Assembly: GCA_964459065.1 (NCBI GenBank)
Contig: CAYWMN010000216.1
Coordinates: 1-6,568 of the forward strand
DNA: 6,568 nt
Reading direction: 5' to 3'
Origin: JAMCXS01 sp964459065
GTDB lineage: Bacteria; Acidobacteriota; Terriglobia; UBA7540
Shown: piece by piece, positions 1 through 6,169 of the stretch
How positions within the stretch are numbered: the first letter of the stretch is position 1
Layout: every line of letters begins with the position of its first letter
The notes under the pieces: generated by a model
What the model saw: only the letters and a program-made list of their open reading frames with translations
What the model was told of the DNA's origin: nothing
Databases searched by the model: none
Position numbers and translations under genes: made by a program

Positions 1-112
1 TCGGCGGGGTCAGCGCAAGCTGTGACTGCTGGGCAAACCCCGACTGGGCAAGGCCAAGAGCCATTAGGATTGCTACAAGCAACGCAAGGGAATGGGTCCG
101 AAAAGCTTTCAT
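1..112 (-). CDS. N-terminal fragment of a Sec-secreted protein, function unknown
   Basis: Only the first 37 codons are in the window; the frame stays open to the left edge. The protein begins MKAFRTHSLALLVAIL and continues through a hydrophobic stretch (about residues 9-21) to SGFAQQ. This is a typical Sec signal peptide with a likely signal peptidase I cut after GFA, near residue 27. The start is supported by a GGAG Shine-Dalgarno at 124-121, eight bases before the ATG at 112. It lies 22 bases downstream of the sulfatase stop on the same strand, so the two are probably cotranscribed and this product is probably exported as well. Nothing of the mature domain is visible, so I cannot name it. 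A secreted hydrolase or a second sulfatase would be reasonable guesses from context only. Confidence 0.7.
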   Translation of the reverse strand, partial: MKAFRTHSLALLVAILMALGLAQSGFAQQSQLALTPP

Positions 113-134
113 CTTTTTGTCTCCGGTTGGTTGT

Positions 135-1796
135 TCAAGGGGATTTTTTTTGTTTCAGGCGGCTGCTTGATTTCCGCAATCTTCTTGATTTCGTTTTGCG
201 TGTCGGCACCCAGGGTACCAGCGCTGCCTGCTTGGCTGCGGCGCGCGGATAGTTGGGGGAAATCGCCATGCCCTGGCGCCTGACCATGAGTTTGCCGTCT
301 TGAACCCACCGCTCGCCCCGTTCCGACAGGTGAGCCACCATGCGCTGCCGCCACAGGCGGAGCCGGCCCTGATGGGATGAATCGGAAGCCAGGTCGTGGA
401 TCTCATGCGGGTCGCGATCGAGGTCGAACAGCTGCTCGCGGCCGTCATAAGCGTGAAAGATGTATTTGGTGTGGCCGTCCGTCATCGCGTTCCAATGAAC
501 CAGGGGGCTGTAGCAGATGTTGTGTTCGAGGTCGATGTAGGGCCGCCACTGTTCCGCCTTTCCACCGGCCAGGGATAGAAGGCTGCGGCCATCGAGATTG
601 TCCGGCACAGGCGCCGAAGCGGCGTCAAGAAAAGTCGGCAGCAGATCCCGCAACTCCGTGGTGCTGGAGATCACTTGGCCGCGCTGGGCGCTGACGAGCC
701 CTTTGGGCCATCGCATCAGCATGGGAATGCGCGCCGAAGGCTGATAAGGCTGAACCTTGCGCCACATGTAATGATCGCCGAGCATGTCGCCATGATCCGC
801 GCAATAGAGGATTAAGGTTTCTTCCAGCAGTCCCCGCGCATCCAGTTCTTGCAGAATGTGGCCGATCTGCTCATCCACAAACGTCACCTGGCCGTAGTAG
901 CCTTCGCGCGACCGGCGCACCTGCTCCGGGCCAAGATCGCCATGCCAGATGTCGAGCCCCGGCCCGCTGCGGGTCCGGTATTGCTGGGCCCAATCACCGT
1001 GAACGGCTTTGGGCAGAGGACTGTCGGCATAGTGCCGCATCAGACGTTCCGGCGGGAAGTAAGGGCTGTGCGGAGGAAGAAAGGAAACCTTCAGGAAAAA
1101 CGGCTGGGGACGATCGTAAGTGCGCAGGAATTCGACCGCGGTCTGGCCCACCCATCTTGTGCGATGGAGCCGTTCGGGATAAGGGTAGGGCATGGCCTGA
1201 TAGGCGTTGTTCGGGTCTTTCCAGCCCGAGCCGCATCCGTTGGGGTCGTCCAGGGCTGGAGCGTTTTGCCAGAACCACGAATCGTAGTCGGTTCGAAAAA
1301 TTTCGGCCATCGGATGCTGCTCATCCACAAACATCTTGTCGTAGCCGTGCGGCTGTCGCGCCGGCGTGAAATGGTTCTTGCCGATCGTTGCTGTGTAGTA
1401 GCCGGCGTCGTGGAGCGCCCGGGGCAGCTCAAAAGGATAGCGTGTCGGGATCGGCCAGCCGCCCATGCCGAGCAATCCGTGATGCCAGGGGGAAAGCCCC
1501 GTCAGGATGGCCGCGCGTGCGGGAATACAGCTTGGCGTGGAAGTATACGCGTTTCGGAACCGAACGCCTTCTTTGGCGAGGGTGTCCAGGTTGGGAGTCA
1601 GAATGTAGGGGTTGCCGTCGGCGCCCAGGCAGTCGCCCCGGTGCTGATCGGCCATCATAAAGAGAATGTTGGGACGGCCTCTCGGTTTGGCAGGCGCTCC
1701 GTAGGCTCGGCCCTTGAGGGTTGTGGAGGCCGTTGCCGCCATCGCCATCTTAAACATATCGCGGCGGCTGAACTTCCCCTGCTTGGATTTTGCCAC
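135..1796 (-). CDS. Tat-exported S1-family (formylglycine) sulfatase
   Basis: It hydrolyses sulfate esters outside the cytoplasm; the substrate cannot be told from the sequence. Numbering from the GTG at 1796 (553 aa), residues 1-34 are a Tat signal: a basic n-region, SRRDMF with the twin arginine at 11-12, a short Ala/Met-rich h-region, and a possible cut near AYGA (31-34). The sulfatase domain starts at NILFMMADQ (metal-binding D50, Q51). The active-site signature CIPAR is at 90-94, where Cys90 would become formylglycine. Further family residues are K140/H142 (GKNH), H243 (PPHSPY), D334-H335 (CADHGD) and K347. The D-H metal pair resembles iduronate-2-sulfatase and choline-sulfatase-like members. 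The C-terminus carries an unusual Lys/Arg-rich tail of about 20 residues. I chose GTG because AAGGA lies seven bases upstream (1808-1804) and this puts the twin arginine where Tat signals normally have it. An ATG at 1910 in the same frame, also with AAGGA (1921-1917), would add 38 residues. Confidence 0.92.
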   Translation of the reverse strand: MAKSKQGKFSRRDMFKMAMAATASTTLKGRAYGAPAKPRGRPNILFMMADQHRGDCLGADGNPYILTPNLDTLAKEGVRFRNAYTSTPSCIPARAAILTGLSPWHHGLLGMGGWPIPTRYPFELPRALHDAGYYTATIGKNHFTPARQPHGYDKMFVDEQHPMAEIFRTDYDSWFWQNAPALDDPNGCGSGWKDPNNAYQAMPYPYPERLHRTRWVGQTAVEFLRTYDRPQPFFLKVSFLPPHSPYFPPERLMRHYADSPLPKAVHGDWAQQYRTRSGPGLDIWHGDLGPEQVRRSREGYYGQVTFVDEQIGHILQELDARGLLEETLILYCADHGDMLGDHYMWRKVQPYQPSARIPMLMRWPKGLVSAQRGQVISSTTELRDLLPTFLDAASAPVPDNLDGRSLLSLAGGKAEQWRPYIDLEHNICYSPLVHWNAMTDGHTKYIFHAYDGREQLFDLDRDPHEIHDLASDSSHQGRLRLWRQRMVAHLSERGERWVQDGKLMVRRQGMAISPNYPRAAAKQAALVPWVPTRKTKSRRLRKSSSRLKQKKSP

Positions 1797-1937
1797 CAGA
1801 GTTTCCTTTTTCCGGCCGCCGGGCCCGGCTGTCGATGGATCGGGCGGCTTGATCATTGAGAACTGAGAAAAAAGTGTTGCTCCGCCGATTGCGAGAGTGC
1901 ATATTATCATAGAATTTCCTTTTAGGACGGGACCGGC

Positions 1938-1971
1938 AGGGGGCTGCCGAGGCCCGGGTTTGGGGCCCCCT
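1938..1971. promoter_or_regulatory. GC-rich hairpin in the divergent spacer
   Basis: This lies between the divergently oriented sulfatase and DUF6159-like genes. AGGGGGC (1938-1944) pairs with GCCCCCT (1965-1971), a perfect 7-bp stem around a 20-base loop. A competing small hairpin, GGCAG (1935-1939) with CTGCC (1944-1948), uses the same bases. It may be a leader structure or an operator-like site. I found no convincing -35/-10 pair for either gene here. TATCTA at 1972-1977 is only a weak -10 candidate for the rightward gene. Its role is unproven. Confidence 0.3.
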
Positions 1972-2005
1972 TATCTAGTAATCCTTACCGCTAAGGAGCC
2001 AGGCG

Positions 2006-2875
2006 ATGAACAAGATTTCGAATAGCTGGGCCCTGGTCAAGCAAAGCTTCGCCATCCTGAGTCAAGACGAAGAGCTGATGTTGCTGCCAATCCTGTCGGC
2101 CATCTCGTGCATTCTGGTTTCCGCGTCGGTGCTGGGCGGCGGAGCCCTGTACGTCTATCCACAAGTCCAGGCTGCCGCTGCCAACCAGCTGACCTGGCGG
2201 CCGAGCCATTCCTTGCTGTTCGGGTTTATGTTTGTTTTTTATCTTGTGAACTACTTTGTGATTATCTTTTTCAATACGGCTCTGGTGAGCGCCGCCTCGG
2301 TGCGGCTGGAAGGCGGGAATCCCACCTTGGGCGGCGGCTTGCGGGCGGCCTGGCGGCGGCTTGGCGTGATTTTCCAGTGGGCGCTGGTGGCGGCGACGGT
2401 GGGCATGATCCTGCGCATGATCGAAGAACGGTCAGGTTTTATCGGCCGTCTGGTGGTGAGCGTGGTGGGAATGGCCTGGACGCTGGGGACTTTTTTTGTG
2501 GTTCCGGTGCTGGCTTTTGAAGAGCTGGGTCCGGTGGCGGCGGTTGAGCGGTCCATGGAATTGTTCCGCAAGAACTGGGGCGAGGAAGTTGTGGGCACGT
2601 TCAGTTTTGGCCTGATCTTCATCGTGCTGGCTTTGCCCGGCATCGCGTTGCCGATCCTTGGAGCCTCCCTGGCCGGAGACTTCGGAGCGACGATCGGGGC
2701 CACGCTGATGGTGGTCTACTTTGTGGTGCTTGCCGTCGTCAATTCTGCGGCGCACGGCATCTTCATGGCGGCGCTCTATCGCTATGCCAACTCGGGTGAA
2801 ATTTCCCCGGGATTCAGCGAGAACACTTTTTCCAACGCCTGGCAGCCCAAGTCGGGTTCCCGAGGTTGGGTTTAG
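2006..2875 (+). CDS. Six-helix integral membrane protein, DUF6159-like
   Basis: A 289-residue membrane protein of unknown biochemical role. The N-terminus (SWALVKQSFAILSQDEELMLLP) has the look of DUF6159 proteins: an amphipathic 'W-x-L-x-K-x-S' start followed by a Leu-Pro-rich first helix. That family assignment is from memory and not searched. Likely membrane segments are at about 24-50, 69-95, 118-137, 148-170, 200-226 and 232-258. A soluble loop (about 96-117) and the linker VAAVERSMELFRKNWG (about 176-192) lie between helices; the latter resembles the 'A-x-x-x-S-x-x-L-x-x-x-N-W' linker seen in several multi-helix proteins of unknown function. The start is firm: TAAGGAG at 1992-1998, seven bases before the ATG. 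It is transcribed away from the sulfatase. A terminator-like hairpin lies about 70 bases after the stop, so it is probably a single-gene transcript. Confidence 0.82.
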   Translation: MNKISNSWALVKQSFAILSQDEELMLLPILSAISCILVSASVLGGGALYVYPQVQAAAANQLTWRPSHSLLFGFMFVFYLVNYFVIIFFNTALVSAASVRLEGGNPTLGGGLRAAWRRLGVIFQWALVAATVGMILRMIEERSGFIGRLVVSVVGMAWTLGTFFVVPVLAFEELGPVAAVERSMELFRKNWGEEVVGTFSFGLIFIVLALPGIALPILGASLAGDFGATIGATLMVVYFVVLAVVNSAAHGIFMAALYRYANSGEISPGFSENTFSNAWQPKSGSRGWV

Positions 2876-2944
2876 CGATCAGGCCTTGAAGCGAGTAGCC
2901 CAGGGCCTCGTTTCTCAGAGACTCTGCGGCCCTTGCCCTGGTAG

Positions 2945-2977
2945 CCGCGACACTGGTTTCTGTGTCGCGGGTTTTTT
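2945..2977 (+). terminator. Rho-independent terminator after the DUF6159-like gene
   Basis: CCGCGACAC at 2945-2953 pairs perfectly over 9 bp with GTGTCGCGG at 2962-2970 across an 8-base loop, and a run of six T follows at 2972-2977. This is a textbook plus-strand terminator, 69 bases after the stop at 2875. It is also one of the GTAGC-tagged hairpins (tag at 2940-2945), so a repeat module appears to serve as the terminator. Confidence 0.75.
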
Positions 2978-3023
2978 CGCCGCCAGCCGGTAGCGCGGCT
3001 CTTCCGATCCGCGGCCTTTCTGT

Positions 3024-3120
3024 AGCTGGTAGCCACGGTCAATCATGTTTCCGATTGACCGTGGGTTCGTTCTCCATTAAAAGCCCACACTCAGAAAAGC
3101 ACTGAGTGTGGCTACCCGCT
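3024..3120. repeat. 97-bp palindromic element with terminal inverted repeats, upstream of cstA
   Basis: The ends AGCTGGTAGCCAC (3024-3036) and GTGGCTACCCGCT (3108-3120) are inverted copies, 12 of 13 bases matching. Inside, each end forms its own hairpin: CCACGGTCAATC (3033-3044) with GATTGACCGTGG (3053-3064), and CCACACTCAG (3085-3094) with CTGAGTGTGG (3102-3111). The plan of tag, hairpin, spacer, hairpin and inverted tag is the same as in the larger elements at 5470-5614 and 5991-6135, although the stem sequences are unrelated. No coding capacity. It ends 70 bases before the cstA start and so may lie in the cstA leader. Confidence 0.65.
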
Positions 3121-3190
3121 GGAGTGCTAACCTTCACGGAACTTATCGGGTGGTCAAAACGCGTTTGTCAGCATTTTGAGGACGAGCTGA

Positions 3191-5245
3191 ATGGGCAACG
3201 CCAAGAAACTCTTCTGGGTTCTGGTGGCATGTCTGGGCGCGGTTGCCCTGGGCATGATCGCTTCGTCGCGCGGCGAGCCGTTGAATGCCATTTGGCTGGT
3301 AGCCGCGGCCGCCTGCATCTACGTTCTGGGTTACCGTTTTTACAGCCGGTTCATTGCCTATCGGGTTCTAGAACTCGATAACGACCGCGCCACGCCCGCT
3401 GAGCGCAAGGACGACGGCCGTGACTTTTCGCCCACCAACAAATGGGTGGTATTCGGGCATCACTTTGCCGCCATCGCCGGTCCCGGACCTTTGGTGGGCC
3501 CGATTCTGGCCGCGCAGTTCGGTTATCTGCCGGGAACGCTCTGGATTCTGATCGGAGGAGTTCTGGGCGGCGCCGTGCAGGATTTTGTCACGCTATTTTG
3601 CTCAATCCGGCGCGACGGCAAATCACTCGGCCAGATGGCGAAGGAAGAAATCAGCTCGACGGCGGGCTGGACGGCGCTTTTCGGCGTGCTCTTCATTATG
3701 ATCATCCTGATCGCCGTCATCGCCCTCGTGGTGGTGAACGCGCTGAAGGGCAGCCCCTGGGGGCTTTTCACAATTGCCGCCACGATTCCCATTGCGTTTC
3801 TGATGGGGGTTTATCTTCGTTACTGGCGGCCGGGCAAAGTGCTGGAAGTCTCGCTCATCGGCGTCACGCTCCTGATGGCGGGTGTCGTGGGCGGGCGCTA
3901 CGTGGCTGAATCCGCCACGCTTTCGCACTGGTTCAACTATTCGGGGCCGGCGCTTGCGTGGATGATCATCGTCTACGGTCTTGCGGCTTCCATCCTTCCG
4001 GTGTGGCTGCTGCTGGCGCCACGCGATTATCTTTCAACCTTTGTGAAGCTGGGCACGATTCTGGCGCTGGCGCTCGGCATTCTGGCCGCGCGACCGTTGA
4101 TGCATCTGCCTGCCATCACGCGCTTTGCCGACGGGACGGGCCCAATCTTCGCCGGAAAAATTTTCCCCTTCTGTTTTATCACCATTGCCTGCGGCGCCAT
4201 CTCCGGATTCCATTCGCTGATTTCCTCCGGCACCACGCCCAAGCTGATTACCAAGGAAACGCACGCGCGGATGATCGGCTACGGAAGCATGCTGATGGAA
4301 TCGTTTGTGGGGATCATGGCAGTGGTGGCGGCGGGCGTGCTCCAGCCGGGTGTCTATTTTGCCGTGAACAGCCCGGCGGGAGTTGTTGGCGGAACCGCGG
4401 CGAAAGCCGCTGCCACCATCTCCGGCTGGGGCTTTCCGGTGACGCAGGCGGCGATGGCCGATCTTGCTTCCAAGGTGGGCGAGATCACGCTTTTCAACCG
4501 CACGGGCGGCGCCCCGTCACTGGCGGTGGGCATGGCGCATATCTTTTCCAACGTGCTGGGCGGCAGTGAGGTGATGGCCTTCTGGTACCACTTTGCCATC
4601 ATGTTCGAAGCGCTTTTCATCCTCACCGTGCTCGATGCGGGGACACGCGTGGGGCGCTTCATGCTCCAGGACCTTCTGGGCCATATGTGGAAACCGTTGG
4701 GCCGCACGGGCTGGTATCCGGGAATTGTGCTGACCAGCCTGATGGTGGTTTCCGCATGGGGATACTTTCTTTATCAGGGCATCATTGATCCGCTGGGCGG
4801 CATCAACAGCCTGTGGCCGCTGTTTGGCATCTCCAACCAGTTGCTGGCCGCCATCGCCTTGTGCGTCTGCACCACGATTCTGATTAAGATGAATAAGCTG
4901 CGTTTTGCCTGGGTGACGCTCCTGCCGCTTTCCTGGTTGGTGGCGGTTACCATGACGGCAAGCTACCAGAAAATCTGGAGCCTCGATCCGCGCCTGGGCT
5001 TCCTGGCTCACGCGCGGATGCTTTCCGGCCAGCTTTCAGCCGGCGCCATTCCCGCGGCGCAGGCGGCCGCCACCCAGAGGCTGATTTTCAACAACCGCCT
5101 TGATGCCGTGGTGACTCTTGTGTTTGCCGCGCTGGTGGTTTTGATCCTGGTTGAATCAGGCCGGAAGTGGTGGGCTTACACGGTGGGAGGCCGGGAGCCG
5201 GTTCTCAAAGAAGCTCCGGCGGAGCTATCGCGGCTTGAGGCCTGA
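3191..5245 (+). CDS. cstA: CstA-family carbon starvation / pyruvate-peptide transporter
   Basis: A 684-residue inner-membrane transporter of the CstA family, close to the roughly 700 residues of E. coli CstA and BtsT. Those take up peptides and/or pyruvate; the substrate here is inferred from family only. Family landmarks are clear: PTNKWVVFGHHFAAIAGPGP near 81-100, LVGPILAAQFGYLPGTLW (101-118), GAVQDF (127-132), APRDYLSTFVK (276-286), CGAISGFHSLISSGTTPK (334-351), a YHFAIMFEALFILT helix with LDAGTRVGRF (466-490) and LWPLFGISNQLLA (541-553). Hydrophobic helices run almost the whole length from residue 8 to about 655, followed by a short charged cytoplasmic tail. The start is supported by GAGGA at 3178-3182, eight bases before the ATG. 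A ybdD-type gene follows after 12 bases, the usual partner arrangement. A 97-bp hairpin element sits just upstream. I see no clear CRP or other regulator site. Confidence 0.95.
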   Translation: MGNAKKLFWVLVACLGAVALGMIASSRGEPLNAIWLVAAAACIYVLGYRFYSRFIAYRVLELDNDRATPAERKDDGRDFSPTNKWVVFGHHFAAIAGPGPLVGPILAAQFGYLPGTLWILIGGVLGGAVQDFVTLFCSIRRDGKSLGQMAKEEISSTAGWTALFGVLFIMIILIAVIALVVVNALKGSPWGLFTIAATIPIAFLMGVYLRYWRPGKVLEVSLIGVTLLMAGVVGGRYVAESATLSHWFNYSGPALAWMIIVYGLAASILPVWLLLAPRDYLSTFVKLGTILALALGILAARPLMHLPAITRFADGTGPIFAGKIFPFCFITIACGAISGFHSLISSGTTPKLITKETHARMIGYGSMLMESFVGIMAVVAAGVLQPGVYFAVNSPAGVVGGTAAKAAATISGWGFPVTQAAMADLASKVGEITLFNRTGGAPSLAVGMAHIFSNVLGGSEVMAFWYHFAIMFEALFILTVLDAGTRVGRFMLQDLLGHMWKPLGRTGWYPGIVLTSLMVVSAWGYFLYQGIIDPLGGINSLWPLFGISNQLLAAIALCVCTTILIKMNKLRFAWVTLLPLSWLVAVTMTASYQKIWSLDPRLGFLAHARMLSGQLSAGAIPAAQAAATQRLIFNNRLDAVVTLVFAALVVLILVESGRKWWAYTVGGREPVLKEAPAELSRLEA

Positions 5246-5257
5246 AGAAGGTGGACA

Positions 5258-5437
5258 ATGTTTCTGGCGAACATCCTGAAGGGGTTCTGGAACTATCTTC
5301 GCGAAGTGAGCGGAGAGAATGATTACGAGCGTTACCGCGCGCGGATGATGGCCGAAAAACGTAAGCCCCTCGCCCGGCGGGAATTCTACGATCAACGGCA
5401 GCAGCAAAAATATTCGCGGCCCAATCGCTGCTGCTGA
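5258..5437 (+). CDS. ybdD: YbdD/YjiX-family small protein, partner of CstA
   Basis: A 59-residue soluble protein beginning MFLANILKGFWNYLREVSGE. It fits the YbdD/YjiX (DUF466) family, which is normally about 65 residues and encoded directly after cstA or btsT. Visible family features are the aromatic-rich helical start, NDYERY (21-26, matching the PDYDNY block of E. coli proteins), REFYDQRQQQKY (41-52, matching YEEFFRERQxARY) and the terminal Arg-x-x-Cys-Cys, here NRCC. The Cys-Cys end is a hallmark of the family, and the protein has been linked to function of the CstA-type transporter. The ATG is 12 bases after the cstA stop, with AAGG at 5248-5251 six bases upstream, so it is almost certainly cotranscribed with cstA. 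A terminator-like hairpin follows 43 bases after the stop. Confidence 0.92.
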   Translation: MFLANILKGFWNYLREVSGENDYERYRARMMAEKRKPLARREFYDQRQQQKYSRPNRCC

Positions 5438-5480
5438 TTTTGGGCCGAATGCGGCAAAGGATCATTCCTAAAGCCAGTAG

Positions 5481-5520
5481 CGCAGAGTTGTGCGCGCAGC
5501 GCATTACTCTGCGGCTTTTT
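5481..5520 (+). terminator. Rho-independent terminator of cstA-ybdD, inside element E1
   Basis: CGCAGAGT (5481-5488) pairs with ACTCTGCG (5506-5513). A second stem, TGCGC (5491-5495) with GCGCA (5499-5503), stacks inside across a symmetric two-base internal loop, capped by a three-base loop. Five T follow at 5516-5520. It starts 43 bases after the ybdD stop, so it most likely ends the cstA-ybdD transcript. The identical structure recurs at 6002-6041 in element E2. Confidence 0.65.
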
Positions 5521-5541
5521 CTGCCGCTGATATCATAACCA

Positions 5542-5569
5542 ATAATATGCCACGCATGAGCATTTACAA
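5542..5569 (-). promoter_or_regulatory. Candidate sigma70-type promoter in element E1, pointing at cstA-ybdD
   Basis: On the minus strand TTGTAA (5569-5564) and TATTAT (5547-5542) are separated by 16 bases, 4/6 and 5/6 matches to the sigma70 consensus. In E1 this would fire leftward, antisense to ybdD and the end of cstA, unless the strong hairpin at 5513-5481 stops it. The assignment rests on sequence similarity only. Confidence 0.3.
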
Positions 5570-5648
5570 CTTACAAACCGCAGAGTTAAAGAACAACTCT
5601 GCGCTACCCGCTAGGTCCCAAAGCTTAACGGCTGGGGGCCTGATGACT

Positions 5649-5981
5649 CTACCGATCGTTCAGATGCAGCCCGGGCCCTCTTGGCCAACAGACTTCGAGC
5701 TTGGGTGGAATGACGTACTTCACGTACCTGAGCGACCAGTACAGAATAGGATAAATAACGACCAGTTCAGCGATGATGAGATGCACCCACCATAAGCCGA
5801 GGGCCCAAAAGATCAGGGCCGGAGAAAAGATCGCTGCAAACCAAATCAAGCATAAGTATTCCTGCGAGACCTGTAGGGTCTCGCGGCACGACGGACAGGG
5901 AAACGATGCTCCCTTGGGCATGATCTCTTCGTATTTCAATAGCGTGCCGCACTTGGGGCACGTGCGCCTAGGTCGGCCCAT
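5649..5981 (-). CDS. Zinc-ribbon membrane protein, function unknown (unit 1 copy)
   Basis: A 110-residue protein beginning MGRPRRTCPKCGTLLKYEE. Residues C8-P-K-C11 and C29-P-S-C32 form a four-cysteine zinc ribbon. Two hydrophobic helices follow at about 43-63 and 66-84, the second leading to a basic, aromatic LRYVKYV, then a polar tail ending HLNDR. This predicts a two-pass inner-membrane protein with a cytoplasmic N-terminal zinc ribbon. Similar small zinc-ribbon membrane proteins of unknown role occur in many bacteria; I cannot assign a named family. AGAGGG at 5992-5987, five bases before the ATG, supports the start, and this ribosome site overlaps the edge of element E2. Any promoter must lie in or beyond E2; a candidate is at 6063-6090. 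It converges on cstA-ybdD. The 101- and 73-residue frames on the opposite strand are shadows. Confidence 0.72.
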   Translation of the reverse strand: MGRPRRTCPKCGTLLKYEEIMPKGASFPCPSCRETLQVSQEYLCLIWFAAIFSPALIFWALGLWWVHLIIAELVVIYPILYWSLRYVKYVIPPKLEVCWPRGPGLHLNDR

Positions 5982-5990
5982 AAAAACCCT

Positions 5991-6135
5991 CTAGCAAGTA
6001 GCGCAGAGTTGTGCGCGCAGCGCATTACTCTGCGGCTTTTTCTGCCGCTGATATCATAACCAATAATATGCCACGCATGAGCATTTACAACTTACAAACC
6101 GCAGAGTTAAAGAACAACTCTGCGCTACCCGCTAG
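5991..6135. repeat. MITE-like palindromic element, copy E2
   Basis: Same as E1 from 5997 on, but with a better-preserved left end. The outer 20 bases (5991-6010, beginning CTAGCAAGTAGC) are the inverse of the last 20 (6116-6135, ending GCTACCCGCTAG) except for two bases, so the terminal inverted repeat here is 18 of 20. The left edge touches the Shine-Dalgarno of the unit 1 zinc-ribbon gene, so the element occupies essentially its whole upstream region. It separates the two duplicated genes. No coding capacity. Confidence 0.7.
6063..6090 (-). promoter_or_regulatory. Candidate sigma70-type promoter for the zinc-ribbon gene, inside E2
   Basis: On the minus strand TTGTAA (6090-6085) and TATTAT (6068-6063) are spaced by 16 bases. 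A transcript starting near 6056 would have a leader of about 75 bases containing the long hairpin at 6034-6002, then AGAGGG and the ATG at 5981. The gene would thus be driven and possibly regulated by sequence within the mobile-type element. Not tested; the match is moderate. Confidence 0.4.
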
Positions 6136-6169
6136 GTCCCAAAGCTTAACGGCTGGGGGCCTGATGACT

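Larger units (their letters stand above)
2890..3120. repeat. Cluster of GTAGC-tagged hairpin modules filling the 315-base spacer before cstA
   Basis: The spacer 2876-3190 has no credible gene. It holds a run of short modules, each a GTAGC tag directly joined to an inverted repeat. Tags of form AGCNNGTAGC are at 2890-2899, 2985-2994 and 3024-3033. A shorter GGTAGC is at 2940-2945, and an inverted GCTACCCGCT is at 3111-3120. The hairpins that follow (or, for the inverted tag, precede) are: CCAGGGC/GCCCTGG (2900-2906 with 2935-2941), CCGCGACAC/GTGTCGCGG (2945-2953 with 2962-2970), CGCGG/CCGCG (2994-2998 with 3009-3013), a 12-bp stem (3033-3044 with 3053-3064), and CCACACTCAG/CTGAGTGTGG (3085-3094 with 3102-3111). 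The tag is constant while stem sequences differ, as in REP/BIME-like or MITE-like families. The same tags frame the elements after ybdD. Confidence 0.6.
5470..5614. repeat. MITE-like palindromic element, copy E1
   Basis: A non-coding element of about 145 bp with nested symmetry. GTAGCGCAGAGTT at 5477-5489 is the exact inverse of AACTCTGCGCTAC at 5595-5607 (13 bp). Inside, ACTCTGCGG (5506-5514) is the inverse of CCGCAGAGT (5578-5586). Each half therefore folds as its own hairpin: 5481-5488 with 5506-5513, plus an inner TGCGC/GCGCA stem, and GCAGAGTT (5580-5587) with AACTCTGC (5595-5602). The outer tags are AGCCAGTAGC (5472-5481) and GCTACCCGCT (5603-5612). The centre (about 5528-5577) is AT-richer. 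No transposase. It lies between the convergent ybdD and zinc-ribbon genes. The left edge is approximate because the bases before 5476 differ from copies E2 and E3. Confidence 0.7.

Noticed and set aside
849..1859. A 336-codon open frame on the plus strand opposite the sulfatase
   Set aside because: It lies wholly inside the sulfatase gene, which has full catalytic motifs. The antisense translation has no recognisable domain and no ribosome site. Long antisense frames are common in GC-rich genes.
3294..3303. GGCTGGTAGC inside cstA, one base from the repeat tag
   Set aside because: It encodes conserved-type hydrophobic residues (WLVAA) of the transporter and has no matching hairpin; taken as chance.
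3106..3381. A 91-codon frame covering the cstA leader and its first codons
   Set aside because: It overlaps cstA in another frame, begins inside the hairpin element and has no family features.
5490..5795. A 101-codon plus-strand frame (repeated at 6011-6316) starting within the palindromic element
   Set aside because: It runs through hairpin arms and then overlaps the zinc-ribbon gene in antisense. It has no Shine-Dalgarno and low-complexity content from the repeat; it appears twice only because the unit is duplicated.
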